A stretch of DNA of 33,963 nucleotides. It comes from Oxalobacteraceae bacterium UBA4003. GTDB lineage: Bacteria > Pseudomonadota > Gammaproteobacteria > Burkholderiales > Burkholderiaceae_D. Position numbers and translations under genes: made by a program. The notes beneath the pieces were generated by a model. It ran no database searches. It was not told the origin of the DNA and worked only from the letters and a program-made list of their open reading frames with translations. Within the stretch, counting starts at the first letter, position 1; each line of letters starts with the position of its first letter. Positions 22,514 to 30,478 of this stretch are shown one piece after another. The stretch is taken from NCBI GenBank assembly GCA_002384815.1, contig DGBN01000055.1, forward strand, positions 1 through 33,963. The letters run 5' to 3'.

Positions 22514-24199
22514 ATGCAAATCAAGAATTTGAAAATAGGCGTGCGATTGAGCATTGCCTTTGGCTTGTTGCTGGTGCTGATGGCATTCATGACCGTAATG
22601 GGTGTGTGGCGCTTGCAGGATGTGGCACAGGCCACGGCGCACATGGAAGAGGCCACGGTCAAGGAACGCATGGCGCAAGAATGGATCAGGGGTATTGCAA
22701 CCAACACCGTACGTACTTTTGCGCGCTTGAGAACGGCCAATCCGGAAGAAGAAAAAGTACTCACGGCAGAAATGACAGCCGTGAGTGCGCAGGTTAGCAA
22801 GGTGCAAAAAGAATTGGAGCCCTTGATTCTCAGTACAGAGGGCAGGCAAATGCTGGCTGCAGTTGCCGAACAGCGCAAAACATATAGCGCGATTCGGGAT
22901 GTCGCCTTCAAACTGAAGGAAGAGGGCAGTGTCGATCTGCAAAATACCGTCGACAACAAAATGACGCCGGCAGCGAACTCTTACATACAATCGGTGCAAG
23001 GCGTGGTCGATTTTCAGAAAACCATCTTTGAAAGATCAAAAAAGCAGGTTGACGACATTTATGAGGCCGGTCGCAATCTGTTGATTATCCTCGGCTTGAT
23101 TGCGCTGGCACTGGGCGTGGTACTGGCCTGGATGTTAACACGTAGCATCACCAAGCCCTTGGGCTACGCAGTCAGCGTGGCACGCGTGGTAGCTGCCGGC
23201 GATCTGACCGGCCAAATCAAGGTGGATTCGCGTGACGAAACTGGCCAGTTGCTGCAAGCCCTGAAGGATATGAACGACAGCCTGACCGCCAGCATCACGC
23301 AGGTACGTTCAGGTGTCGATACCATTGCAACCGCGTCGAATCAGATCGCATCCGGCAACCTGGATCTGTCGTCGCGTACGGAAGAACAAGCCAGTTCGCT
23401 GGAAGAAACCGCATCGTCGATGGAAGAACTGACCTCTACCGTCAAGCAAAATGCCGACAATGCGCGACAAGCCAATCAGCTTGCCGTTACTGCCTCCGGC
23501 GTGGCAGAAAAAGGTGGTGCGGTTGTGTCGAAAGTAGTGGATACGATGGATGGCATCAATACATCAGCCAAGAAGATCGTCGACATCATCGGCGTGATTG
23601 ATGGCATCGCCTTCCAGACCAACATTCTGGCGCTGAATGCAGCGGTGGAAGCCGCGCGTGCCGGCGAGCAAGGTCGCGGTTTTGCAGTGGTCGCATCGGA
23701 AGTGCGTAGCCTGGCACAGCGTTCGGCTGCCGCTGCCAAGGAAATCAAGACACTGATCGACGATTCGGTTGATAAAGTCGATACCGGCAGCAAACTGGTG
23801 GCAGAAGCGGGATCGACCATGGTGGAAGTGGTCGATAGCGTCAAGCGCGTGACCGACATCATGTCCGAGATCATGGCTGCCAGCCAGGAACAAAGTGCGG
23901 GGATTGAACAAGTCAATCAGGCCATCGGCCAGATGGATCAGGTCACTCAGCAAAATGCGGCCTTGGTGGAAGAAGCTGCTGCCGCTGCGGAATCCTTGAA
24001 TGAGCAAGCGGCGAATCTGGCGCAAGCGGTGAGCATATTCAAACTGGATGGGGTAATGAGTAGTGCCAAAGCTGCGCCACGCCTGCCGGCTGCGACCAGC
24101 AAAGCACCGGTACAGCGTCAGTTGGCAGCAAGCCCGGCACCGAAGAAAGTCGCCAATGAAACCCGTCCGGTCGGCGGTGACGATTGGGAAGAGTTTTAA
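22514..24199 (+). CDS. Methyl-accepting chemotaxis protein with 4-helix-bundle-type sensor
   Basis: This 561-residue transmembrane chemoreceptor has TM1 at about 10-30 and a periplasmic all-helical sensor of about 155 residues (4HB_MCP type, Tar/Tsr size). TM2 is at about 189-210, followed by a HAMP domain and a cytoplasmic signalling coiled coil. The hairpin tip IAFQTNILALNAAVEAARAG (from about 365) continues with the conserved EQGRGFAVVASEVRSLAQRS. The Ala/Pro-rich linker ends DDWEEF (556-561), an xWxxF pentapeptide that tethers CheR/CheB in Tsr/Tar-like receptors, so it is probably a high-abundance type receptor. The ligand is unknown. A strong terminator follows. Confidence 0.96.
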   Translation: MQIKNLKIGVRLSIAFGLLLVLMAFMTVMGVWRLQDVAQATAHMEEATVKERMAQEWIRGIATNTVRTFARLRTANPEEEKVLTAEMTAVSAQVSKVQKELEPLILSTEGRQMLAAVAEQRKTYSAIRDVAFKLKEEGSVDLQNTVDNKMTPAANSYIQSVQGVVDFQKTIFERSKKQVDDIYEAGRNLLIILGLIALALGVVLAWMLTRSITKPLGYAVSVARVVAAGDLTGQIKVDSRDETGQLLQALKDMNDSLTASITQVRSGVDTIATASNQIASGNLDLSSRTEEQASSLEETASSMEELTSTVKQNADNARQANQLAVTASGVAEKGGAVVSKVVDTMDGINTSAKKIVDIIGVIDGIAFQTNILALNAAVEAARAGEQGRGFAVVASEVRSLAQRSAAAAKEIKTLIDDSVDKVDTGSKLVAEAGSTMVEVVDSVKRVTDIMSEIMAASQEQSAGIEQVNQAIGQMDQVTQQNAALVEEAAAAAESLNEQAANLAQAVSIFKLDGVMSSAKAAPRLPAATSKAPVQRQLAASPAPKKVANETRPVGGDDWEEF

Positions 24200-24224
24200 G
24201 TTAAACAGTACTGCCGGCATGAAT

Positions 24225-24253
24225 AAAAACCCGCTGTTACAGCGGGTTTTTTT
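24225..24253 (+). terminator. Intrinsic terminator of cheW-mcp
   Basis: CCCGCTG (24230-24236), loop TTA, CAGCGGG (24240-24246), flanked by A5 and T7 runs. It is directly followed by another foldable segment: ATGCCG (24254-24259) with CGGCAT (24294-24299), enclosing AGGGAA-N4-TTCCCT. Confidence 0.95.
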
Positions 24254-24365
24254 ATGCCGATGCGGTTGCTCAGAGGGAACGTATTCCCTTTGCCGGCATC
24301 CACTCATGACATGTGATACCACAGCCTCTCTTCCTGTGCGGTTCTTTACTTTTTTCATGTATTTG

Positions 24366-24393
24366 TTGCCTGGCGCACAGAATGATCAGGCAA
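24366..24393. promoter_or_regulatory. Inverted repeat upstream of the MipA-like gene
   Basis: TTGCCTG (24366-24372) and CAGGCAA (24387-24393) form a perfect 7-bp dyad with a 14-bp gap. It lies about 60 bp upstream of the candidate -24/-12 element and just before TATAAA (24399-24404). It could be an activator or repressor site. Confidence 0.4.
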
Positions 24394-24442
24394 ACGGGTA
24401 TAAATTTTCATCGCAGGGCGGGATGTGTGTGTGATCATTCGT

Positions 24443-24459
24443 TTGGCAGGCACAATGCG
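24443..24459 (+). promoter_or_regulatory. Candidate sigma-54 (-24/-12) promoter
   Basis: TTGGCAGGCACAATGCG keeps the invariant GG-N10-GC spacing and most of the TTGGCACG-N4-TTGC consensus, with two visible deviations. It would start transcription about 25 nt upstream of the ATG at 24496. Confidence 0.5.
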
Positions 24460-24495
24460 ATTTTTCCTCTGCCTGTAACAATTTAAAAAATTCAG

Positions 24496-25941
24496 ATGAC
24501 ATCATTCTTCTTCCTGCGCGCTGTAACTGTCGAACAAAACACTTCCCTTGTGAGGAAGGCATTTCTGCATTGTGTGCTGCTGGCTTGCGCTTTTCCTGTT
24601 GCATGGACAGCGCAGGCACAGACTGCATCCAGCCCCTTTAATGAATTCATGACGGCGCCGGGGAGTGCCGGCCTTGGATTTGTCACGCGTATCGAGCGTT
24701 CGCCATATATAGGTGGCGGCAATCGCAAGGATTTGCTGCCCTTGTATCTGTATGAAGGCGAGCGTTTTTTCCTGCATGCCAATCGCATCGGCATCAAGTT
24801 CGCGCCGGAAGGGGATCAGCGTGTGGACGTTTTCTTGCGCCGGCGTCTGGAAGGATTCCCTGAAGATGAGCGACCTGCAGCATTGAGCGGAATGGAGGCG
24901 CGCAGTACCGGTGTCGATCTGGGTGTGACGTATCGCTACACACAGCCCTGGGGCACCCTGCACGCATCCTTGCTGCACGACGTGAGTTCGGTATCGAACG
25001 GTAATGAACTGGCCCTGGAATATTCCTATGACTGGCGCTCGGGCCGTTGGGTTTTCCGCCCCAGCGTCAGCATATCAATGCGTGATGGCAAGCTGAATAA
25101 TTATTACTATGGTGTGCCGGCAGGAGAAGCGATGGCGGCGCGACCGGCTTATGCGCCGGGCTCCGGCACCAATGTGGCGCTGAATCTGTACGGCTCATAC
25201 AATCTGACCGAACGCTGGCGTTTGCTGGGTGGTGTTTCCGTCACGGCGCTGGATAGCCGGATCAGGGACAGTCCGATAGTGCGGAAAGGTTTGCAGCCAT
25301 CATTCTTTGTCGGCGCAGCCTATGATTTCGGTAGCTACAAAGAACAATTGTGGGCTGATGAAAAAGCGTCGACTTATGTACGCGTGTTGTATGGTCGGGC
25401 AAGTGCGGATAGCTGTCATCTGGCGAAAATCCTTACTTTCAAATGCGCCGATCTCGACAAGACGACACCTACCAGTATCGCCGGCGTGCACATCGGTAAA
25501 CCGTTTATCGAAAAACTCAATGGCTGGCCGCTGGATTTTGTCGGCTATGCCGGACTGGTGCATCACAACGACCGGAATCTGCAGGCCAACGGCGTGCAGG
25601 TCGATTTGTTCATGAAAGCTTTTTACTATGGCTTTCCGTGGAGTCATAAAGTCAAAACGCGGCTGGGCTGGGGCTTGGGCGTTTCCTATGCAAATCGGGT
25701 GCCGTACACGGAAGTGAGCAGTCAGGCTGCGCGAAATCGTCCGACATCGCGTCTGCTGAATTATCTGGATCCCACTATCGATGTCAGTCTGGGCGATTTG
25801 ATCGGTTCGCGTAATCTGAAGGAAACCTATGTCGGCGTGGGCGTTTCGCATCGCTCAGGCATTTTTGGATCATCGAGATTGCTGGGTGATGTGAATGGCG
25901 GCTCGAATTATATTTATACCTATCTTGAAATGAAGATATGA
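24496..25941 (+). CDS. MipA/OmpV-like outer-membrane protein with an extra C-terminal beta-rich domain
   Basis: This 481-residue exported protein has an N-terminal part (about 45-300) resembling MipA/OmpV proteins (SPYIGGGNRKDLLPLYLYEG, ERFFLHANRIGIKF, later LGVTYRYTQPWGTLHASLL). The second part (about 300-481) is beta-rich, with two Cys (DSCHLAK, FKCADLD) and an ending LGDVNGGSNYIYTYLEMKI. I do not recognise it as standard MipA, whose usual length is about 250. The product could be a double barrel or a fusion. The signal peptide is clearer from GTG 24550 (MRKAFLHCVLLACAFPVAW, cleavage after AQA) than from the ATG at 24496. Neither start has a ribosome site. OmpV-like proteins act as scaffolds or adhesin-like barrels; the role here is unknown. 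Confidence 0.75.
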   Translation: MTSFFFLRAVTVEQNTSLVRKAFLHCVLLACAFPVAWTAQAQTASSPFNEFMTAPGSAGLGFVTRIERSPYIGGGNRKDLLPLYLYEGERFFLHANRIGIKFAPEGDQRVDVFLRRRLEGFPEDERPAALSGMEARSTGVDLGVTYRYTQPWGTLHASLLHDVSSVSNGNELALEYSYDWRSGRWVFRPSVSISMRDGKLNNYYYGVPAGEAMAARPAYAPGSGTNVALNLYGSYNLTERWRLLGGVSVTALDSRIRDSPIVRKGLQPSFFVGAAYDFGSYKEQLWADEKASTYVRVLYGRASADSCHLAKILTFKCADLDKTTPTSIAGVHIGKPFIEKLNGWPLDFVGYAGLVHHNDRNLQANGVQVDLFMKAFYYGFPWSHKVKTRLGWGLGVSYANRVPYTEVSSQAARNRPTSRLLNYLDPTIDVSLGDLIGSRNLKETYVGVGVSHRSGIFGSSRLLGDVNGGSNYIYTYLEMKI

Positions 25942-25947
25942 GATGCC

Positions 25948-25978
25948 GCTGCAGTGTGGTTTTCTACCGTGCTGCAGC
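25948..25978 (+). terminator. Stem-loop after the MipA-like gene
   Basis: GCTGCAG (25948-25954) and CTGCAGC (25972-25978) pair perfectly, with inner GGT/ACC pairing, 7 bp after the stop codon. There is no T-run. The gap up to 26238 holds the dyad CACTC-TT-GAGTG (26065-26076), an isolated TTGACA (26028-26033) and a T-rich tract with a repeated TTTTCTATT near 26120-26140. Confidence 0.45.
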
Positions 25979-26238
25979 AATCAAGAACGCTGTGCATGCT
26001 GTACCGGACGAGAGGTAATCGCTGATTTTGACAAAGTTGCCGTGCAGAATGACATGTGCTTAACCACTCTTGAGTGTGAAAACGTCATTGAAAGCGGAAT
26101 TTAATTTCTTTTGGGAAATTTTTTCTATTCTTTTCTATTTCGCTGCATTAAGATTTGACGCTTACGTTTGCAAACTTTTACATTTCCAGCTGGCGGAATT
26201 TGTTATCTGTTCAGTCAAGTGACGCCCTCAATGTCGCG

Positions 26239-27990
26239 ATGGCAATAATGAACAAGGCAAAATCAGGGGCTTCCACTTTCAACTCAGCTGCTTTAGGCAT
26301 GTTCTCAAAACGTAACGATACAGCCAATAATCAATTAATCAGCCTGATGGAAGTGGCTGGAGAACTCGTGCTTCGGCTCAACAGGCAGGGTGAAATTCTG
26401 TATGCCAGTCGTCGCGCCGCCGAGGTGATCGGCATCGATGCGCAACTGGTGGGCATGAATCTGTTTGAATTGGTGCGTTTGTCGGATCGACATGCAATCG
26501 AAGCGTCTTTGCGTCAGGCACTTCTATCCTTGCAAATTACCCAGGTGAACGTGCGCATGGCGACACATGCAGCAATATTGCAGTTCGAATTGCAAATGAT
26601 TGCTTACGAGGCGGGTGCCGCTCTGGAACTGCTGGTGGTGGGACGCGATATTTCCGATCAGAAAAGAACGGAAGAGCGTTTGCGTCATATGATGACGCAT
26701 GATGAGCTGACCAATCTACCCAATCGCGCCTTGCTGGCTGATCGTTTGAGTATGAACATGGCGCAATCGCGCCGTACCGATATTGGTTTTTCCGTCATCG
26801 TGCTGAATCTCGATGGTTTCAAGAAGGTGAATGATGCCTTGGGTCATATGATCGGCGATGCCTTGCTGCGGATCGCGGCTGGCCGCCTGCGAGAAACCTT
26901 GCGCGATGTTGATACCCTGGCCAGAGTCGGTGGCGATGAGTTTGTCGCGGTATTGCCCGGCACTATCGATGAGATGGAAATTCAAAGTGTGGCGCGGCAG
27001 ATGATTTCTGCCATCCAGCTGCCCTTTGAACTCAATGGCAATACCTTGCACGTGAGTGCCTCGATCGGGGTTGCAATCTATCCGATACACGGTGACAGCG
27101 AAGTCAAATTGCTGGCGCATGCCGATACGGCAATGTACCGGGCCAAGGAAACCGGCAAGGCGCGCTGCATTATTTATAACGAGCTTGCCTTCAATCGCAT
27201 CGAGCATGATGTGTCGATGGAAGCAGCGATGTTCGAAGCTGTCAGGAACGGCGAGTTCCTGTTGCACTATCAGCCTATCGTCGATGCACAAACGCGCCAG
27301 ATCATGGGGTTTGAAGCCTTGATGCGCTGGATGCGTCCGGATATAGGTATGGTGCCGCCGAGTCAATTCATCCCGATGGCGGAAGACAATGGATTGATCA
27401 ATCTGCTCGGCGCATGGGCGTTGAAATCCGCATGCGTGCAGTTGAAACGATTCGAGGAGGCGGCCGGCCGGCAACTCTATGTTTCAGTCAACGTCAGCCC
27501 GCGTCAATTCCGCAATGACCAGTTTCTCGGCATGATGGATGACGCTCTCAGGCTGTCCGGATTGGAGGGACATCAACTGATGCTGGAGATTACCGAAGGC
27601 ATCCTGATGTCGGATCCTGAACATGCGGAAGCGTTGCTGAGCAAGATTGCAGCGCGCGGCGTCCGTATTGCGATTGACGATTTCGGTACCGGGTATTCTT
27701 CACTGATTTACCTGAAGCGCTTTCCGATTGCAGCGCTCAAGATCGATCGCGCTTTCATCAGGGATTTGCCGACATCCGTCAAGGATGCCGCGATCTGTAA
27801 TGTGATTCTCAGCCTTGCCGGTAATCTGAGTTTGCAGACGGTAGCTGAGGGTGTTGAAAACGAACAGCAGCTGGAATTCCTGTCCAGACAGGGTTGTTCG
27901 CTGATTCAGGGTTTTCATACCGGCTACCCTTCCTTGCCTGATGCACTCATCGATATTCTGAAAGCAGAGACTCTTGCCCTACACAGCTAG
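26239..27990 (+). CDS. PAS-GGDEF-EAL cyclic-di-GMP signalling protein
   Basis: This 583-residue cytoplasmic protein can in principle both make and degrade c-di-GMP. A PAS domain (about 40-150, LVLRLNRQGEILYASRRAAE) precedes a GGDEF cyclase domain with an intact GGDEF active site (231-235). The product-inhibition I-site RDVD (222-225) is five residues upstream. The EAL phosphodiesterase domain has EAL at 359-361, LEITEG and DDFGTGYS from 480. All key motifs are intact. The start is uncertain: the frame is open from TTG 26155, but ATG 26239 (or ATG 26248) removes a leader that looks non-coding. None has a good ribosome site. No membrane segment is seen. The HDOD gene follows after 25 bp. Confidence 0.92.
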   Translation: MAIMNKAKSGASTFNSAALGMFSKRNDTANNQLISLMEVAGELVLRLNRQGEILYASRRAAEVIGIDAQLVGMNLFELVRLSDRHAIEASLRQALLSLQITQVNVRMATHAAILQFELQMIAYEAGAALELLVVGRDISDQKRTEERLRHMMTHDELTNLPNRALLADRLSMNMAQSRRTDIGFSVIVLNLDGFKKVNDALGHMIGDALLRIAAGRLRETLRDVDTLARVGGDEFVAVLPGTIDEMEIQSVARQMISAIQLPFELNGNTLHVSASIGVAIYPIHGDSEVKLLAHADTAMYRAKETGKARCIIYNELAFNRIEHDVSMEAAMFEAVRNGEFLLHYQPIVDAQTRQIMGFEALMRWMRPDIGMVPPSQFIPMAEDNGLINLLGAWALKSACVQLKRFEEAAGRQLYVSVNVSPRQFRNDQFLGMMDDALRLSGLEGHQLMLEITEGILMSDPEHAEALLSKIAARGVRIAIDDFGTGYSSLIYLKRFPIAALKIDRAFIRDLPTSVKDAAICNVILSLAGNLSLQTVAEGVENEQQLEFLSRQGCSLIQGFHTGYPSLPDALIDILKAETLALHS

Positions 27991-28015
27991 TTTGCCAGAC
28001 CGCAAAAACTGATTC

Positions 28016-29530
28016 ATGAAGAGACCAATCAACCCATTGATCAATCCTGAAAAAACAATGGATTTACTGTGGGCGCGTGTGCGCCAGCGCGGTGATCTGC
28101 CAGGATTTTCTCGCGTGGTCAGCGCGATTGTCGGCGCCATGCACGGCGATAACGATCGCGCCTTCAATATGACCAGAACGGTCTTGTCCGATCCCATTTT
28201 GACGCAACGTGTTTTGCGTTTGGCCAACAGCGCGATGTACTCGGCTTTTGGTCAGGGCATCAATACGGTTTCCAAGGCCGTGATCGTGCTGGGTACGGAA
28301 ACCATCGGCCATCTGGCTCTGGGTTTGAAACTGATAGATGGTTTGTCTGCCGCATCACTCGCCACATCGGATACCCGCGATGAAATGGAAAGGGCGGTGC
28401 TGGCGGGGCAGATTGCGCGCCAGATTGGTTCCTCATCGACCCGGCGCGATACGGAAGAGGCGGTAGTCTGTTCGATACTGCATTCGCTGGGCCGCTTGAT
28501 GGTGTCGTTTTACCTGCCTGAACAATGGGCGCAGGTGCAAACGGTAGCGGCCGGGAAGAATATTGCCGAAAATGAAGCTGCGAACGAAATTCTGGGCTTG
28601 GGCCTGGATGAAATCGGCAGCGTGATCGGCAAGCGCTGGGGTTTTCCGTACTCGCTGGTCGCCAGCCTGAAAGAAATGCCGCCGCGTATCGGCGCAGATG
28701 TTGCGCATGAGCCGCTGATGCATGCGGAATGGCTGGCGGCAGTCTCGACAATGGCGACGCGCTGCGCCGGTGTGGTGTGCGAGGGCGGAAATACTGCAGC
28801 CGCAGATCTGTCGCAGATTGCGGAAAATTATGCCGAGATGCTGGGGCTGGATGTGCCCGACATTCTGCTGGCCGTTGATACGGCACAAAAAATCGTCAAG
28901 GAAAATGAACTACTGAGTGACCAGGAAAAGCGGCACGACGAACCGGAGGCGCAACTGTTGCTGCCTTTGGGCAAGCCTGCCGATGCGATGGAGATTATCC
29001 GGCGCGGCGTCGGCGATATGCGCGATGAGATCGTGACGGCCAGTACCGGCCAATTGATGACGGTAGCGTTGGAGACTGTCTATCAGGGCCTGGGTTTGAG
29101 TCGCGCCATTACCTTCCTGCGCAATCATGATGAAGCCAAATATGTTGCACGCATGTGCTTTGGCGAATGCATGGAAGAGCTGTTGCCGCGCCTGATGTTT
29201 AACGATGCGTATCAACCGGACGTTTTTCATGCCGCGTTGGCGAACGATAAAATGATTCTGGTTGACGATGCCCAGGCGCCGGATTTCATCAACAAGTTGC
29301 CGCGCTGGTGGCGTGATGAACTGAGTAGTTCACGAAGTTTCATGATTTTGCCCTTGATGCTGAATTTCCATCCGGTGGGCTTTATTTACGGCGACTGGAA
29401 TACGAGTTTGCCCACCTCCAGAATCACACCGGATGAAGTGCTGTTGCTGGATGAGTTGCGCGCGCTGGTAATCAGGGCGATAGAGCGTCGCTGTCATGCG
29501 GAGCCGGCCTGGGCGCGCGCCATGTACTAA
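28016..29530 (+). CDS. HDOD-domain signalling protein with C-terminal GAF-like domain
   Basis: This 504-residue protein has a metal-less HD-related HDOD domain at about 15-290 (VLSDPILTQRVLRLANSAMY, SKAVIVLGTETIGHLALGLK, VVCSILHSLGRLMVSFYLPE, LGLGLDEIGSVIGKRWGFP). A GAF-like region covers about 340-495 (LETVYQGLGLSRAITFLRNH, then SSSRSFMILPLMLNFHPVGF). HDOD proteins act as scaffolds in stress, motility and c-di-GMP networks. The gene follows the GGDEF-EAL gene after only 25 bp and is probably cotranscribed, pointing to a common pathway. ATG 28016 has no ribosome site. ATG 28058 (MDLLWARVRQRGDLPGF) is an alternative start. Confidence 0.9.
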   Translation: MKRPINPLINPEKTMDLLWARVRQRGDLPGFSRVVSAIVGAMHGDNDRAFNMTRTVLSDPILTQRVLRLANSAMYSAFGQGINTVSKAVIVLGTETIGHLALGLKLIDGLSAASLATSDTRDEMERAVLAGQIARQIGSSSTRRDTEEAVVCSILHSLGRLMVSFYLPEQWAQVQTVAAGKNIAENEAANEILGLGLDEIGSVIGKRWGFPYSLVASLKEMPPRIGADVAHEPLMHAEWLAAVSTMATRCAGVVCEGGNTAAADLSQIAENYAEMLGLDVPDILLAVDTAQKIVKENELLSDQEKRHDEPEAQLLLPLGKPADAMEIIRRGVGDMRDEIVTASTGQLMTVALETVYQGLGLSRAITFLRNHDEAKYVARMCFGECMEELLPRLMFNDAYQPDVFHAALANDKMILVDDAQAPDFINKLPRWWRDELSSSRSFMILPLMLNFHPVGFIYGDWNTSLPTSRITPDEVLLLDELRALVIRAIERRCHAEPAWARAMY

Positions 29531-29592
29531 TTTCCCCGTTGGCAGCGTAGTCGAATTACCATAGCTGGCATTATTCAGCTTTCATTCAGACC

Positions 29593-30306
29593 ATGGCTCG
29601 ACTTCCCCGGCTCGTCATACCCAATCAAGCGCATCACGTCATTCAATCCGGCAATAATGGGCAGGTGGTTTTTCGCGACAGTGCCGATTACAGCTTTTTC
29701 CTGAGCCGTTTGAAAGAGGCTGCGAAGCAATTCAAGGTCGCTATTCACGCTTACGTGCTGATGCCCACGCATTTTCACCTGCTGGCCACACCCACCGATC
29801 TGGAAGGATTGAGCCGGATGATGCAATGGCTGGGGCGTTATTACGTTCCGTATTTCAATCGCAAGTACATGCGTACCGGCACCCTGTGGCAGGGGCGCTA
29901 CAAGGCGACTGTGCTGGACCCCGAGCGTTACTTCATGAGCTGCTGTGCCTATATCGAGTTGAATCCGGTACGCTGCGAGCTTGCGCGTTCGGCGGCGGAT
30001 TACCCGTGGTCCAGTTATTCGCATCATATCGGCATCAACTCTGACCCTATTATTTCGGACCATCCACTCTACTGGTCTTTGGGCAATACGCCTTTCGAGC
30101 GCGAAGCGGCTTACCGGGCGTTGGTAGAGCAGGGCGTCAAGGAAGACGACGTGCGCATGCTGACCGAGGCGACTTTAAAAGCTTGGGCCCTGGGTTCGGA
30201 GCAATTTCAGCTATCGCTTGAAAAACAGCTGGTTCGACGCGTGCGGCCGGCAAAGCGCGGGCGCCCGGCACGCAAGCCGATAGAATCTTGCACCAAAACA
30301 GGGTGA
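29593..30306 (+). CDS. RAYT-type (REP-associated tyrosine) transposase, Y1/HUH family
   Basis: This 237-residue IS200-related Y1 transposase has the start MARLPRLVIPNQAHHVIQSG and the HUH metal motif MPTHFHLLATP (H60, H62). The candidate catalytic tyrosine lies in LWQGRYKA (Y103), and YIELNPVR is conserved in this family. The C-terminus is basic (RRVRPAKRGRPARKP), useful for DNA binding. RAYTs are usually single-copy domesticated relatives of insertion sequences that act on REP-like hairpins rather than on their own ends. No complete target-site duplication or classical IS ends are seen. It lies between the HDOD gene and gltB, close to the gltB promoter. Confidence 0.9.
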   Translation: MARLPRLVIPNQAHHVIQSGNNGQVVFRDSADYSFFLSRLKEAAKQFKVAIHAYVLMPTHFHLLATPTDLEGLSRMMQWLGRYYVPYFNRKYMRTGTLWQGRYKATVLDPERYFMSCCAYIELNPVRCELARSAADYPWSSYSHHIGINSDPIISDHPLYWSLGNTPFEREAAYRALVEQGVKEDDVRMLTEATLKAWALGSEQFQLSLEKQLVRRVRPAKRGRPARKPIESCTKTG

Positions 30307-30336
30307 ATTTTACAGTTTTGATTCAATATGGTGCAA
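30288..30336. repeat. Inverted repeat spanning the transposase 3' end and the gltB promoter
   Basis: TTGCACCA (30288-30295, inside the last codons of the transposase) is perfectly inverted as TGGTGCAA (30329-30336). The half sites look like the TGCACC/GGTGCA halves of NtrC operators but are too far apart for one canonical site. Alternatively they mark the end of the RAYT unit. Confidence 0.45.
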
Positions 30337-30346
30337 AATCTATATT
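30318..30346 (+). promoter_or_regulatory. Putative sigma-70 promoter of gltB
   Basis: TTGATT (30318-30323), a 17-bp spacer and TATATT (30341-30346) lie about 130 bp upstream of the gltB ATG. One half of the TTGCACCA inverted repeat falls in the spacer, which suits repression or activation by a nitrogen regulator. Confidence 0.5.
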
Positions 30347-30384
30347 GCTATGTCCCTATTAAAATTAATTATAAAACTCATGGG

Positions 30385-30412
30385 AAATTAAGTTACTCCG
30401 ACCCTATTTATT
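30385..30412. repeat. Conserved-looking AT-rich tag downstream of the RAYT gene
   Basis: The segment AAATTAAGTTACTCCGACCC followed by TATTTATT resembles, from memory, a tag repeatedly seen next to RAYT-like transposases in proteobacteria. This part of the intergenic region (30306-30420) is much more AT-rich than its surroundings. The recognition is unverified. Confidence 0.3.
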
Positions 30413-30478
30413 TGGGTTGAATTTGCTGTTGCGCTGCACTATCCTTCAGCCTCAACTTGAAAAGTAGTGGAGAAGGCT

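Noticed and set aside
23564..24358. Minus-strand frame over the chemoreceptor
   Set aside because: It is antisense to the highly conserved MCP signalling domain, with no start context or family.
26155..26238. TTG start adding 28 residues to the GGDEF-EAL protein
   Set aside because: It has no ribosome site, and the upstream stretch looks like non-coding T-rich sequence. ATG 26239 was preferred.
29531..29592. Left end of an insertion sequence before the transposase
   Set aside because: No terminal inverted repeat or target duplication matching the right side was seen, consistent with a RAYT rather than a classical IS.
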